A DNA stretch of 64,000 nucleotides. Origin: Desulfovibrio sp. (GTDB taxonomy: Bacteria > Desulfobacterota > Desulfovibrionia > Desulfovibrionales > Desulfovibrionaceae). Shown here piece by piece: positions 42,371-49,924 of the stretch. A program made the position numbers and the translations under genes. The stretch is taken from assembly GCF_034006445.1 (NCBI RefSeq), contig NZ_JAVESS010000002.1, positions 62,001-126,000 on the forward strand. The letters are read 5' to 3'. The notes beneath the pieces were generated by a model that ran no database searches, was not told the DNA's origin, and worked only from the letters and a program-made list of their open reading frames with translations. Within the stretch, counting starts at the first letter, position 1. Each line of letters begins with the position of its first letter.

Positions 42371-44094
42371 TACATGCCCCCGGCTGTTTGCTGCATGATT
42401 GACTGCACAGGGCTGCCAGCCTCAGGAGCCTTGGAAAGGCCTTCGTAGCCCTGCATCATGCCAGCCAGCATCTGCTGTTGCTGCATTTCCTTCTGCGCGG
42501 CCTCCTGAGCCTGCATCTTCTGCTGACGCAACCCCATGACTTCCTCAACCGTGCGGATGCAGGATTGCGGTATGCCCCGGCTTTCAATGATCCGGCGCGT
42601 GATGGCGTCGCTGTCCACGATGTCCATGACGTCAGGAAAAAGATTGGCTATGCCGCCAAGCTCTTGCAGCCCCTGCAACATCTGCTGCGTCCTCACGCCT
42701 TGCTGCGCGCGCACCAGAGGCGAGATGTATTCAATCTCAATGTCTGCATTGAGCAGTTCCTTGGGCGGTTCGGGGATTGCGCCATGCTCTTTTTTCTTGA
42801 TCTCAAAGACGCGCTCAAACAGCCGATTGAAATTTTCCTGCTGCTGATTGATGAGGATTGGAGCCAGCAGAAAGGATTTTTCCGTGGCAAGCTGCTCAAT
42901 CTCCATTGCAGTGGGTGTTCCCTTGCCCGCTTGTGTGCGGTTGTGGATCATAAGAAACAGGTCAACGAAGAAGGCGGCATTCACGTCCTTCTGCGCCTGC
43001 TGCATAAGTTCCATGCCAAGCTTGAACTCGCCCACCAGTTTCAAGGGCTGGAAGTCGTTCACGTCTATGCCTGATCCGTCTTTGCGATAGGTATTCAGCG
43101 CGCCGGAGGTGTAATTGAGCCGCCCCACAAGGCCACGGTCCGGCAAGAGCATGGGAGGAGCCACGGAAAGCTGCCCGGCCTGAAGCATGAGCCGCTTGAT
43201 CTCGTTGATCATGAGCACGTCGGCCAGGGCTATAGTTCCGGGGCTGATGGAATATGGAGAGCGCCCATCAGAATAGGCGCGGGTAACGATGTAGGGCAGG
43301 CTGTCAAAGCCGCCTTCTGAAATCAGGTGATCCTCGCCCGGTTCAAAGTAGTAGCTGGCGTAAGCCAGTTTGTTGTCGCCAATGATGTTCTCGTAGCCGG
43401 GAGCCTTTTCCATGACTGCATGGACAATGGTCACATGTTCCTGCGGGTTGGCATTTCTGTCTTCTGCCAAGGCTTGCAGGCAAGGCGAAAGGTTCTCCTT
43501 GCCAAACATGGTCAGAGCCTGCTGCAATGTGATCCGCATTTCGCGGTACACAACATTGACGCGGCCTGCGTAGTCATTGGCGATGTAAATTTCATCCACA
43601 GGTACGTCACGGTAGTAGGTGCCCATCTGCGGACTTTCGCCCACCAACATGGCCTGCATGCCGTACAGGCCGATATGCTTGTAGCTGCTGACCTGCTGTG
43701 TGTAGAAATTCTTGGCCGTGAAGTCCTTAAGGAACAGTCTTTCAATCTGCTCCAGCCAGTTGGCCACAGGGCGATACTTCTTGAGATCGTCCCCGCCGGA
43801 TTTGTCAGCAATGCGCAGGGTGAACCACTGATCAGACGGCGGCGACACGCCAGAGAGCATACCCGACGAAAACACCGTAATGGCCTGGCGGCAGGTGTTA
43901 TCAACGTCGCGCACGTCGCGGCGCATGGCCTGGGCCGGATTGTTACCAAGCTGCCCGTCAAACAGCGTCATGCGCTCGGACTCGAACACGGCCACCTTGC
44001 GCCAGATGTCGTCAAAGGGCGCACGCTCGGACTTGAATTGCCCGAACTGCGTATTCAACTGCTGTACAAAATCGCTGGCGCGCTTCCCTGCCAT
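42370..44094 (-). CDS. Portal (head-tail connector) protein, T7-type
   Basis: 574 residues, normal for podovirus portals. Family segments are FKSERAPFDDIWRKVAVFESER at the start, then DNTCRQAITVFSSGMLSGVSPPSDQWF, YGMQAMLVGE, VDEIYIANDYAGRVNVVYRE, and PTAMEIEQLATEKSFLLAPIL; the C-terminus is Gln-rich. Twelve copies form the DNA-entry ring. It follows three small genes downstream of terminase. Confidence 0.9.
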   Translation of the reverse strand: MAGKRASDFVQQLNTQFGQFKSERAPFDDIWRKVAVFESERMTLFDGQLGNNPAQAMRRDVRDVDNTCRQAITVFSSGMLSGVSPPSDQWFTLRIADKSGGDDLKKYRPVANWLEQIERLFLKDFTAKNFYTQQVSSYKHIGLYGMQAMLVGESPQMGTYYRDVPVDEIYIANDYAGRVNVVYREMRITLQQALTMFGKENLSPCLQALAEDRNANPQEHVTIVHAVMEKAPGYENIIGDNKLAYASYYFEPGEDHLISEGGFDSLPYIVTRAYSDGRSPYSISPGTIALADVLMINEIKRLMLQAGQLSVAPPMLLPDRGLVGRLNYTSGALNTYRKDGSGIDVNDFQPLKLVGEFKLGMELMQQAQKDVNAAFFVDLFLMIHNRTQAGKGTPTAMEIEQLATEKSFLLAPILINQQQENFNRLFERVFEIKKKEHGAIPEPPKELLNADIEIEYISPLVRAQQGVRTQQMLQGLQELGGIANLFPDVMDIVDSDAITRRIIESRGIPQSCIRTVEEVMGLRQQKMQAQEAAQKEMQQQQMLAGMMQGYEGLSKAPEAGSPVQSIMQQTAGGM

Positions 44095-44096
44095 GA

Positions 44097-44420
44097 CTAC
44101 ACCACCCCGGAAGATTCCTCTTCCGTATCGTCCTTATTGCCGAGCACCTGATTCTTGGTGCCGACCTTGTCCACGTCCGCCCCTACTTCTGAGGTCATGA
44201 TGTCCTTGCCGTACATCTGCTGCGTGCGCAGCTCCTCGCGCTTGCGGGCCTCTTCAATGCGGGCCTTGGCAGCTTCGCTTTCCGTGTCCGCCTGCTCCTG
44301 GGTCTGGCGCAACAGATCGTAATTGGTCGTGTCCATAGACGGCGACTTGGGCGTCACCGCGTAGGAGATCAGGCTCGAAGCCAGCATGGCCGCTGCGCCG
44401 ATGGCTATTTCAGTTCCCAT
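44097..44420 (-). CDS. Small phage protein, N-terminal hydrophobic segment
   Basis: 107 residues. A short hydrophobic start (EIAIGAAAMLASSLISYAV) is followed by charged coiled coil (EQADTESEAAKARIEEARKREELR). Resembles small virion-associated proteins coded before portal genes in podoviruses. One of three adjacent genes with similar coiled-coil character. Function unknown. Confidence 0.6.
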   Translation of the reverse strand: MGTEIAIGAAAMLASSLISYAVTPKSPSMDTTNYDLLRQTQEQADTESEAAKARIEEARKREELRTQQMYGKDIMTSEVGADVDKVGTKNQVLGNKDDTEEESSGVV

Positions 44421-44423
44421 ACA

Positions 44424-44723
44424 TCACCCCAAAACCTGTTTGCGTACCCATTTGTCGCCTGCCTGATATTCCGTGCGCCCCAGGCGCATCTGTTCCTGAA
44501 GAGCCTGTCTTTGTTGTGCCTCTGTCTCGCGTGCAGTGCGCTCCTGTATTTCGGCATTGGTGGGCAGCGAGTTGTAGTATTTCTGACTGAACATAGCATT
44601 ACCTGTGTCGCTATTCGGAGAGAGTACAGACCTGTTGTAATTTTGAAGGTAGGATTCTTTCGTTTCCTGACCGAATTTTCCCGGTCGGTATTTCATGGTT
44701 AGGCCTTCATCAAAAGCGCCCAT
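44424..44723 (-). CDS. Small phage protein, unknown
   Basis: 99 residues, basic and hydrophilic (MKYRPGKFGQETKESYLQNYNRSV; ERTARETEAQQRQALQEQMRLGR). Packed three bases from each neighbour in the block between terminase and portal, so co-translated with them. No family recognised. Confidence 0.6.
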   Translation of the reverse strand: MGAFDEGLTMKYRPGKFGQETKESYLQNYNRSVLSPNSDTGNAMFSQKYYNSLPTNAEIQERTARETEAQQRQALQEQMRLGRTEYQAGDKWVRKQVLG

Positions 44724-44726
44724 AAC

Positions 44727-44963
44727 TTACCCCAACTGGTTCTGCTGTACGGCTGCGTCCTTGTCTTCATCTGCCAGTACGTCGCGCTGCCCCAGCATCT
44801 GCTTGCGCAGTTCATCGCGCCTTTTCTGTTCAGCGTCCGCTATTGCCTTTTCCTTGGCTTCCTGTTCGGCCTTTTGCCGTGCCAGGTCCGCCTGTTGCTG
44901 CGCGTACAAAGCCGCGCTGTTGTCACTTCCGCCGCCTTTACCGCCGCCGCCTCCACCGCCCAT
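44727..44963 (-). CDS. Small phage protein, poly-Gly start and coiled coil
   Basis: 78 residues. MGGGGGGGKGGG is followed by an uninterrupted helix (ALYAQQQADLARQKAEQEAKEKAIADAEQKRRDELRK given here in two parts: QQQADLARQKAEQEAK and EKAIADAEQKRRDELRK). Such Gly-cap and coil proteins occur beside podovirus terminase genes. Role unknown. Confidence 0.6.
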   Translation of the reverse strand: MGGGGGGGKGGGSDNSAALYAQQQADLARQKAEQEAKEKAIADAEQKRRDELRKQMLGQRDVLADEDKDAAVQQNQLG

Positions 44964-44967
44964 ATGT

Positions 44968-45510
44968 CTATCCTCGCAAGGTCGAAAGATTACTGATTGT
45001 CAAAATGGCGTCCCGGTTCTTTCCAAGGCAAAAAACTGCCTTTTCCAGTCGCGCCACCTTTGAAAAACCGATGTCATACACCAGCGCCAACGCATGGCGG
45101 TAACAGGCCGGGGTAACGCCGATGAATTGCCTGATGCCAGCCGTCTCACCCACCCATGCAAACAGCGCCCGCCCTGCCGCCACAAACTGCTCGCGGCTGC
45201 CTGTCTTGAAGGAACAGAAATGGACAAAACGCTGCGCACCCGTGCTTGTACACATCTCAAGCCAGACGGCGGCAATGGGCACATGCCGGGCCGCGTCGTA
45301 GAGCAGGAAAAACAGAAACTTTGGCTGCTTGACGAAATCCAGCCATTCCGCAGGCTCCGGCGCGCTATCGCGGTCATACAGCACGGTGCGCGTGTAGCCG
45401 GATGCCTCCATCAACTCCAGGGCAAACAGCAGGCTGTCGTCGTCAAGTCCGCTGTCGTCGCCCGTGTACCAGCGGCAGTAGAAATCAGATGAGAGACTGT
45501 GGAATCCCAT
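44968..45510 (-). CDS. GNAT-like acetyltransferase-fold phage protein
   Basis: 180 residues from ATG 45510, which has AGGTT-type GGAGG eight bases upstream within the terminase 3' end. The order of segments (PEPAEWLDFVKQ, VAAVW-like IAAVWLEMC, ACYRHALALVYDIGFSKVARLEKAVFCLGK) is that of GNAT-fold proteins coded near terminase or portal in T7-like phages. The acetyl-CoA loop R/QxxGxG/A is not clear, so catalysis is uncertain. It overlaps the terminase gene by 26 bases. Confidence 0.6.
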   Translation of the reverse strand: MGFHSLSSDFYCRWYTGDDSGLDDDSLLFALELMEASGYTRTVLYDRDSAPEPAEWLDFVKQPKFLFFLLYDAARHVPIAAVWLEMCTSTGAQRFVHFCSFKTGSREQFVAAGRALFAWVGETAGIRQFIGVTPACYRHALALVYDIGFSKVARLEKAVFCLGKNRDAILTISNLSTLRG

Positions 45511-46840
45511 CCGCATAACCTCCACCGTTAGAAAGATCGTTGTATTCCATGAGGACATTGGTTTGCCGGTCTGCGTATTCCTGCCTGCCTTGGGATTCCG
45601 GCAGTACAGGCATGGCAAATGTCAACGCCAGAGCATCGGCAAGGTCAGGCGAGCGTCCGAGCCTTTCCTTGATGTCCTCTTTCTTTTCAAGAGATATGCG
45701 ACCCTTGGCGTCGTAGCTGTAGAGCGGGGAAGACAGTTCGCCCACCAAGCCGTCAACTTTGGGAGTAGCGCCGCCAGCTCTGATCCACTCACGCATGAGG
45801 AACCACATTTCTGAGCGGCGGTTATAATACTTGGCCGCATCAAGGGCAGAGCCGCCAAATGGTATCTCATACACGCAGGGCAATGCCTGGCGCAGGATGT
45901 CGATAACCCCCTGTCCCTGTCCGGCATCAACAAAAATGCTGTGCGGGCGCATCTGGTGGTAAAGGCTGATAACCCTGTTCGCTACTTCCACATTGTCCAG
46001 CTTGGACACGATGATCGGATCAGAGGACACCAGCCCGCGCCGGGGGAAAATCACGGTCCTGTCATCGCCAAAGCGCGCCACGTCTACCCCCATCACCAGG
46101 GGCATAGACTGGTAGGCCGTAGGCAGATAAATCCGCTGGCTGGACTCTGTGGCTTCGTCAATGGTGATGAGTACGTCGTCAGATGAAGCGGAAAAATCGC
46201 AAAGAAATTCCTGCCGGAACGCGCCTTCGCTCATCTCTACCCGCATCTGTTCAACTTCAGCGGCAGACAGCGCATCTGTGTCGCCCACGCGGTAGACCAG
46301 AGCGAGCCATTGCCCGCTGGTATCCTTCTGGGCCTGCACAAAAAGCTCATGAAACAGGTTGACGCCCTTGGGCGTGCCGATGAACACGGCCCAGCCGTTA
46401 CGGTCAGCCAGTTCGGGCCGGATGATCTCCTGCCAGACCTCGCGCCGCATCTGGGCCACTTCGTCCAACACTACGCCGTCAAAATAGAGCCCGCGCAGGG
46501 CGTCGGGGTTGTCTGCTCCAAAAAGGCGAATGCGCGCGCCATTGGGCAGAGTTACGGATAACTCAGACTCATTGACCGTCACGCCGGGAATGGGGGCGCT
46601 ATAGTGCTTGAGGTAGGCCCAGGCTATTTGTTTGGCCTGTGTGCGGAATGGAGCGACATATCCGTAGGAACCGCGCTCTAAAGGGCAGCGTACAGCGGCT
46701 TTGAGCAGGTGGTTGACAGCCAGCACTGTCTTACCAAAGCGTCGGTGAGCAACCAGCACGGCAAAGCGGTGGGCCTCAAGCCTTTCGTGTACCTGCGGAT
46801 AACGCGGGCGATAAGGAATAGTGACTTTTATTCCTGCCAT
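45485..46840 (-). CDS. terL: Terminase large subunit
   Basis: 451 residues. ATPase: Walker A AHRRFGKT (residues 31-38), Walker B FDGVVLDEV (about 119-127), coupling motif IGTPKG. Nuclease: VMGVDVARFGDDRT, SIFVDAGQGQG and DLADALALTFA supply the RNase-H-like acidic residues. It cuts and pumps phage DNA through the portal. ATG overlaps the end of the small-subunit gene. Confidence 0.95.
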   Translation of the reverse strand: MAGIKVTIPYRPRYPQVHERLEAHRFAVLVAHRRFGKTVLAVNHLLKAAVRCPLERGSYGYVAPFRTQAKQIAWAYLKHYSAPIPGVTVNESELSVTLPNGARIRLFGADNPDALRGLYFDGVVLDEVAQMRREVWQEIIRPELADRNGWAVFIGTPKGVNLFHELFVQAQKDTSGQWLALVYRVGDTDALSAAEVEQMRVEMSEGAFRQEFLCDFSASSDDVLITIDEATESSQRIYLPTAYQSMPLVMGVDVARFGDDRTVIFPRRGLVSSDPIIVSKLDNVEVANRVISLYHQMRPHSIFVDAGQGQGVIDILRQALPCVYEIPFGGSALDAAKYYNRRSEMWFLMREWIRAGGATPKVDGLVGELSSPLYSYDAKGRISLEKKEDIKERLGRSPDLADALALTFAMPVLPESQGRQEYADRQTNVLMEYNDLSNGGGYADGIPQSLI

Positions 46841-47328
46841 GTAATTGCAATCCCGCCTGAAATTTCATTCTTCACCTTGTCGGTGAACATACCGAGGTGT
46901 CGCCCCAGCAGTTCCAGCGCCTTGACCTTGTCGTGCCGCTTAAGCTTCAAGCTTCCACCATCCTTGGTAGTGCTCTCGCTTACCTCAGCTATTCCAGCGG
47001 CCTGATCGTCCGTGAGATCATCACTGTTCTTGAGAATGACACCGTTCGGCCCCCATTCCATGACATCGCGGGCACTGCCGAAAGCTATGCGCGCAAGCTC
47101 GGTAACAATGCGCTCGGACGTAACTTCCGCTTTTTCCAATGCAGGAGCATAAAGCTCTTTTAGTCTTGCCGTGATCTTGCCGTTATCAAGAAGCTCCTTC
47201 GCCTTCCTGTTGACTGTCTCGGGCTTCATGTTTTGGGCGTTGTAAGCGTGGCGATAGGCATCACTGGCATTTCCAAATTCATGAAAGTGAAGACAGAATG
47301 CTTCTTGCTTGGGAGTGAGCTTAGCCAT
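46828..47328 (-). CDS. terS: Terminase small subunit
   Basis: 166 residues. The N-terminal helix-turn-helix LTPKQEAFCLHFHEFGNASDAYRHAY and the following VNRKAKELLDNGKI segment are typical of terminase_2-type small subunits, which recognise the packaging site. The C-terminal DKVKALELLGRHLGMF is also characteristic. The double ATG (47331 and 47328) makes the start ambiguous by one codon. It overlaps holin and large-subunit genes. Confidence 0.9.
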   Translation of the reverse strand: MAKLTPKQEAFCLHFHEFGNASDAYRHAYNAQNMKPETVNRKAKELLDNGKITARLKELYAPALEKAEVTSERIVTELARIAFGSARDVMEWGPNGVILKNSDDLTDDQAAGIAEVSESTTKDGGSLKLKRHDKVKALELLGRHLGMFTDKVKNEISGGIAITWQE

Positions 47329-47828
47329 CACTGACCGCCATGATCGTCAAACAGTGTTTCCACACTGCGCTGTATTTTCGCTTGCCCCCGAAGAATGACG
47401 CGCCGCAAAGTACGCGGCACAGGCAGCCCCAGGCGGATCATGTGCCCCATGACAGAAACGGCATCGGTAGCAAGGAGGTAGGCGCAGAACATATCAAGGA
47501 GGGGAAGACTGATGCCCATAGCGCGGGAAAGACTGACGCTGACTGCACCAACCAATGCAAGGTAGAGGCAGTATGTAGGCAGCTTGAGGACACCACGCCC
47601 GAACAGGCGGCAGCTAAAGCGCCCACGCCGCAGGGCTTCCGTCAACCCAAAAGCAAAATCTGCTGCCCACATGGCGCAGACCAGCCACACCAACACAACG
47701 TCCCCACCGAAAAACTGGGTACAACCACCAACCACGGCGCTGATAGCGACCTTTTGCGGCCACCACGCAAGCAGGCTCTGCGTGTAGTAAGCGAGGCCAT
47801 CCACTGGCCCGACGTTATGCTGTATCAT
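47328..47828 (-). CDS. Phage holin (holin_4-like)
   Basis: 166 residues with three to four membrane segments (VLVWLVCAMWAADFAFGL, PTYCLYLALVGAVSVSL, LPLLDMFCAYLLATDAVSVMGHM) and a basic C-terminus. The arrangement WAADF..GL..A...G.FSS..F..G resembles the phage toxin/holin_4 family of lysis holins. It sits between spanin and terminase genes, in a lysis cassette. Confidence 0.8.
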   Translation of the reverse strand: MIQHNVGPVDGLAYYTQSLLAWWPQKVAISAVVGGCTQFFGGDVVLVWLVCAMWAADFAFGLTEALRRGRFSCRLFGRGVLKLPTYCLYLALVGAVSVSLSRAMGISLPLLDMFCAYLLATDAVSVMGHMIRLGLPVPRTLRRVILRGQAKIQRSVETLFDDHGGQ

Positions 47829-48139
47829 CGGGACATCTCCGAATTGACCGTCTGCTTCCAGGCCAATGCCGCCGCTTTGTCAGCGTTGCTTTTGTCCAAA
47901 GCCTCACTGTATCGAGCGATGGCCAATGTGGCGGCCTTGGAATATTCACGCAGGTTGTCAGTTCGCATGAGCGCTTCCGGCAGTTCCGGGTGTGGCGTTG
48001 GCTGCATCAGGCTTTCCGGCGGTGTCAGTACCACCGTCTCCACCTTTGGAGCGCAGCCCGTAACGCACAGCATCAAGCCAATCAGCGTCGGACAGACCAT
48101 CCGGAATACTTTCGAGCGCGTTGTATTTTGCTTGGGCAT
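47825..48139 (-). CDS. Rz1-like outer-membrane spanin lipoprotein
   Basis: 104 residues from ATG 48139. A lipoprotein signal (SKVFRMVCPTLIGLMLCVTGC, here ending with lipobox VTGC) is followed by a Pro-rich mature part (LTPPESLMQPTPHPELPEAL) as in Rz1 proteins. The first 61 codons lie inside the Rz gene in a different frame, the classic nested spanin layout. Joins Rz across the periplasm to fuse the membranes at lysis. Confidence 0.82.
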   Translation of the reverse strand: MPKQNTTRSKVFRMVCPTLIGLMLCVTGCAPKVETVVLTPPESLMQPTPHPELPEALMRTDNLREYSKAATLAIARYSEALDKSNADKAAALAWKQTVNSEMSR

Positions 48140-48338
48140 TGTCTTCAGCCTCCCGGTAAAGCTTGTCCCGAAGTGATTGCGCCAAGCTGTCAGCCTGACG
48201 GGCGGCGCGGAGATTTGTGACCGTGGATTCCAGCCGCTCGACCTCATCGACAGCGCTCGACAGCCGCCAGGCCAGAAAAGCATTGGCGAACAAAGATACC
48301 GTGCAGAAGATGGCGAGAGCGGCCAGCGCCCGCATCAC
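47958..48338 (-). CDS. Rz-like inner-membrane spanin
   Basis: 126 residues: one N-terminal membrane segment (ALAALAIFCTVSLFANAFLAW) followed by a periplasmic coiled coil (VDEVERLESTVTNLRAARQADSLAQSLRDKLYREAED). Overlaps the endolysin stop by four bases and encloses the start of the Rz1-like gene. Confidence 0.8.
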   Translation of the reverse strand: MMRALAALAIFCTVSLFANAFLAWRLSSAVDEVERLESTVTNLRAARQADSLAQSLRDKLYREAEDNAQAKYNALESIPDGLSDADWLDAVRYGLRSKGGDGGTDTAGKPDAANATPGTAGSAHAN

Positions 48339-48922
48339 AGCCCCCGCACGTATCGCCGCAGATCGTCCACGCGATTAATCCAGCCCTTCAAGAAAACTTG
48401 CTGGCTGGGATTCTTGTCGACGATGGTTTGGAAGAATTTTTCGCGCTCATCGAGCATGGCCGTGAGGCATTTTTCGGTGTCGGCGAGCTGCATGGCGGCG
48501 CGGGTGGCCGGGCCCATGATGCCATCCACTACCAAAGGCTGGCCGTAGGTCACGCAGCGGTTGTAGCCGCGTTGGGCAAGTTTGACGGATTGAGCGGGGC
48601 CGCTGTTGACTGCGGCGTCATAGAGCACCACGGCAGGGCGCAGCGGAAGGAGATCTAGCTTGAGGCGGTCCCAGAACTGCCAACGGAAAAGGCTGGCAGC
48701 TTGGGTTTCGGTCAGGTCGATAATAACCTGGCGCGTGATGGGCAGCCGGATGCCCATACGTTCAAGCACGTCGCGGTTGGCTTGGGATTCGGCAGCGACG
48801 CCCTTCAGAAATGCAAGGCTGGCGCCGTATTTGGTTAGGCCGCCGCCGTCGGCAGGATGATCAGATTCTCCACCTTCCGCTTTGGCAGTAAATTTGTGTG
48901 CAATGCTGAAATTGTCGGCCAT
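48335..48922 (-). CDS. Endolysin, glycosyl hydrolase 108 N-acetylmuramidase
   Basis: 195 residues from ATG 48922, with GGGGGA upstream. KAEGGESDHPADGGGLTKYGASLAFLK contains the GH108 catalytic Glu (E16) in the EGG motif and the D..GG.T.YG block; the C-terminal half has GPAQSVKLAQRGYN and VDGIMGPATRAA, the peptidoglycan-binding part of this family. It has no signal peptide, so it depends on the holin. It is the first gene of the lysis cassette. Confidence 0.88.
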   Translation of the reverse strand: MADNFSIAHKFTAKAEGGESDHPADGGGLTKYGASLAFLKGVAAESQANRDVLERMGIRLPITRQVIIDLTETQAASLFRWQFWDRLKLDLLPLRPAVVLYDAAVNSGPAQSVKLAQRGYNRCVTYGQPLVVDGIMGPATRAAMQLADTEKCLTAMLDEREKFFQTIVDKNPSQQVFLKGWINRVDDLRRYVRGL

Positions 48923-49043
48923 GATACATCCCCCGGCGTTTGCCAAAAGTTGTACCATACGTTTTTTTTAAGAGCCTTTTAAACCACTCCGTTGAATGCC
49001 ATTAAGGTTCATTGTTGTTTAAAAGAGGGGGCTTGACAGGTTT
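48923..49043. promoter_or_regulatory. Likely late promoter region
   Basis: Intergenic space before the endolysin gene. It holds an imperfect inverted repeat (GTTTAAAAGGCTCTT and, on the same minus strand further up, AAGCCCCCTCTTTTAAAC) and AT-rich runs just upstream of the gene. A promoter for the leftward late operon is expected here, but no boxes were assignable. Confidence 0.35.
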
Positions 49044-49232
49044 TTAAAAAAGACCGTGTTTTACCCGATCTCGCTCTTCAGCGCGCTTGGCGTTGTTAAA
49101 CCGATCCAGCGTCCCAACAAGGTACCCGGTGATCCTGCGGGTCCGCTCAAAGCCGACGCCAACGCCGACGAGCTTTACTGGCCGTGGCTCTGCCTCGACC
49201 ACCATCATCACGGGGTATTCGTAATCGTACAT
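49044..49232 (-). CDS. NrdD C-terminus-like small protein
   Basis: 62 residues from ATG 49232, which has CGGAG seven bases upstream. FERTRRITGYLVGTLDRFNNAKRAEERDRVKHG matches the C-terminal tail of anaerobic ribonucleotide reductases (R.TGYL.P...WN..K..E..DR), but the catalytic body and the usual CxxC zinc site are missing. Such stand-alone tails occur in phages; possibly a decoy or modulator of host NrdD. The function is inference. Confidence 0.55.
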   Translation of the reverse strand: MYDYEYPVMMVVEAEPRPVKLVGVGVGFERTRRITGYLVGTLDRFNNAKRAEERDRVKHGLF

Positions 49233-49245
49233 TTTTTTCTCCGTG

Positions 49246-49536
49246 TTATTTTTGCGTTTTTGCCGCGATCCCAATAGCCTTGCATATCGCGGCAAAAAGT
49301 TTTGGATTCTTCGCCTTAATATCATCAAAATGCACACCGCTGGCGAACCGCTTACCATTCCAGCCAAGAGAATATTTTTTACGAATCCTTGCGAGCTTGC
49401 CATCATTAGTCACAGCACAGACTTCTGCCACTAACTTACAATCAATGTTCGTCCATTCGCCACCATGCATAGGTTGTTTAAAAACGACATTCCAACCGAG
49501 GATATCAATTACGCTTTTCATACTCTTTTGCTCCAT
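49246..49536 (-). CDS. Unknown small early protein
   Basis: 96 residues, basic: VIDILGWNVVFKQPMHGGEWTNID, then KLARIRKKYSLGWNGKRFASGVHFDDIKAKNP. Start ATG 49536, or ATG 49521 with GGAG nine bases upstream. It is the first gene left of the origin-like region. No family recognised. Confidence 0.6.
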   Translation of the reverse strand: MEQKSMKSVIDILGWNVVFKQPMHGGEWTNIDCKLVAEVCAVTNDGKLARIRKKYSLGWNGKRFASGVHFDDIKAKNPKLFAAICKAIGIAAKTQK

Positions 49537-49576
49537 ATTATTATTTTCTTTCCAGTCGAGCGTCCCCTTTCCTAGA

Positions 49577-49650
49577 CCCCGTCGTAGGGTCGTAGGGATA
49601 CGGGGCGAAAGCCTCCGTTCCCGGTCTACGACCCCCTACGTAGTAGGGGA
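49577..49650. ncRNA. Large GAAA-capped hairpin, possible structured RNA or origin hairpin
   Basis: CCCC at 49577 and GGGG at 49647 enclose a long imperfect stem. The lower arm TCGTAGGGTCGTAGGG faces CCC..CTACGACCCCCTACG, and the upper stem ACGGGGC-GAAA-GCCTCCGT is capped by a GAAA tetraloop. It lies between two minus-strand genes and directly beside the TGGAAA cluster. Confidence 0.55.
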
Positions 49651-49656
49651 ATTTTT

Positions 49657-49924
49657 TGGAAACGTGGAAAGATTAAATATATCAAAACGTTATTTACTAA
49701 TGCTAAGCTTTCTCGATGGGAACGATAATGTTTTGTTTTTATTATCTTTTCCAGGTCCATTTCCAAACCCTTTCCAATTTCCAAGGGCATCTTGGAAATC
49801 AGTTATGAAATTTTTCACAGCAAATTTTCTTGGAAACGGATTTTTGGAAACGCTTGGAAATGTATCATAACACATTGTTTTCATTGGCCTGCGCTGGAAA
49901 TGTTTTTCTGGAAACCGTTGGAAA
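49657..49924. repeat. TGGAAA/TTTCCA hexamer cluster, candidate replication origin
   Basis: Nine TGGAAA (starts 49657, 49665, 49793, 49831, 49845, 49855, 49895, 49909, 49919) and four TTTCCA (49748, 49760, 49771, 49778) lie within 268 bases; about 0.1 would be expected by chance. The interval is AT-rich and runs into the 3' end of the primase-helicase gene. The layout of iterons, AT-rich DNA and an adjacent hairpin fits a phage origin. Confidence 0.6.
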
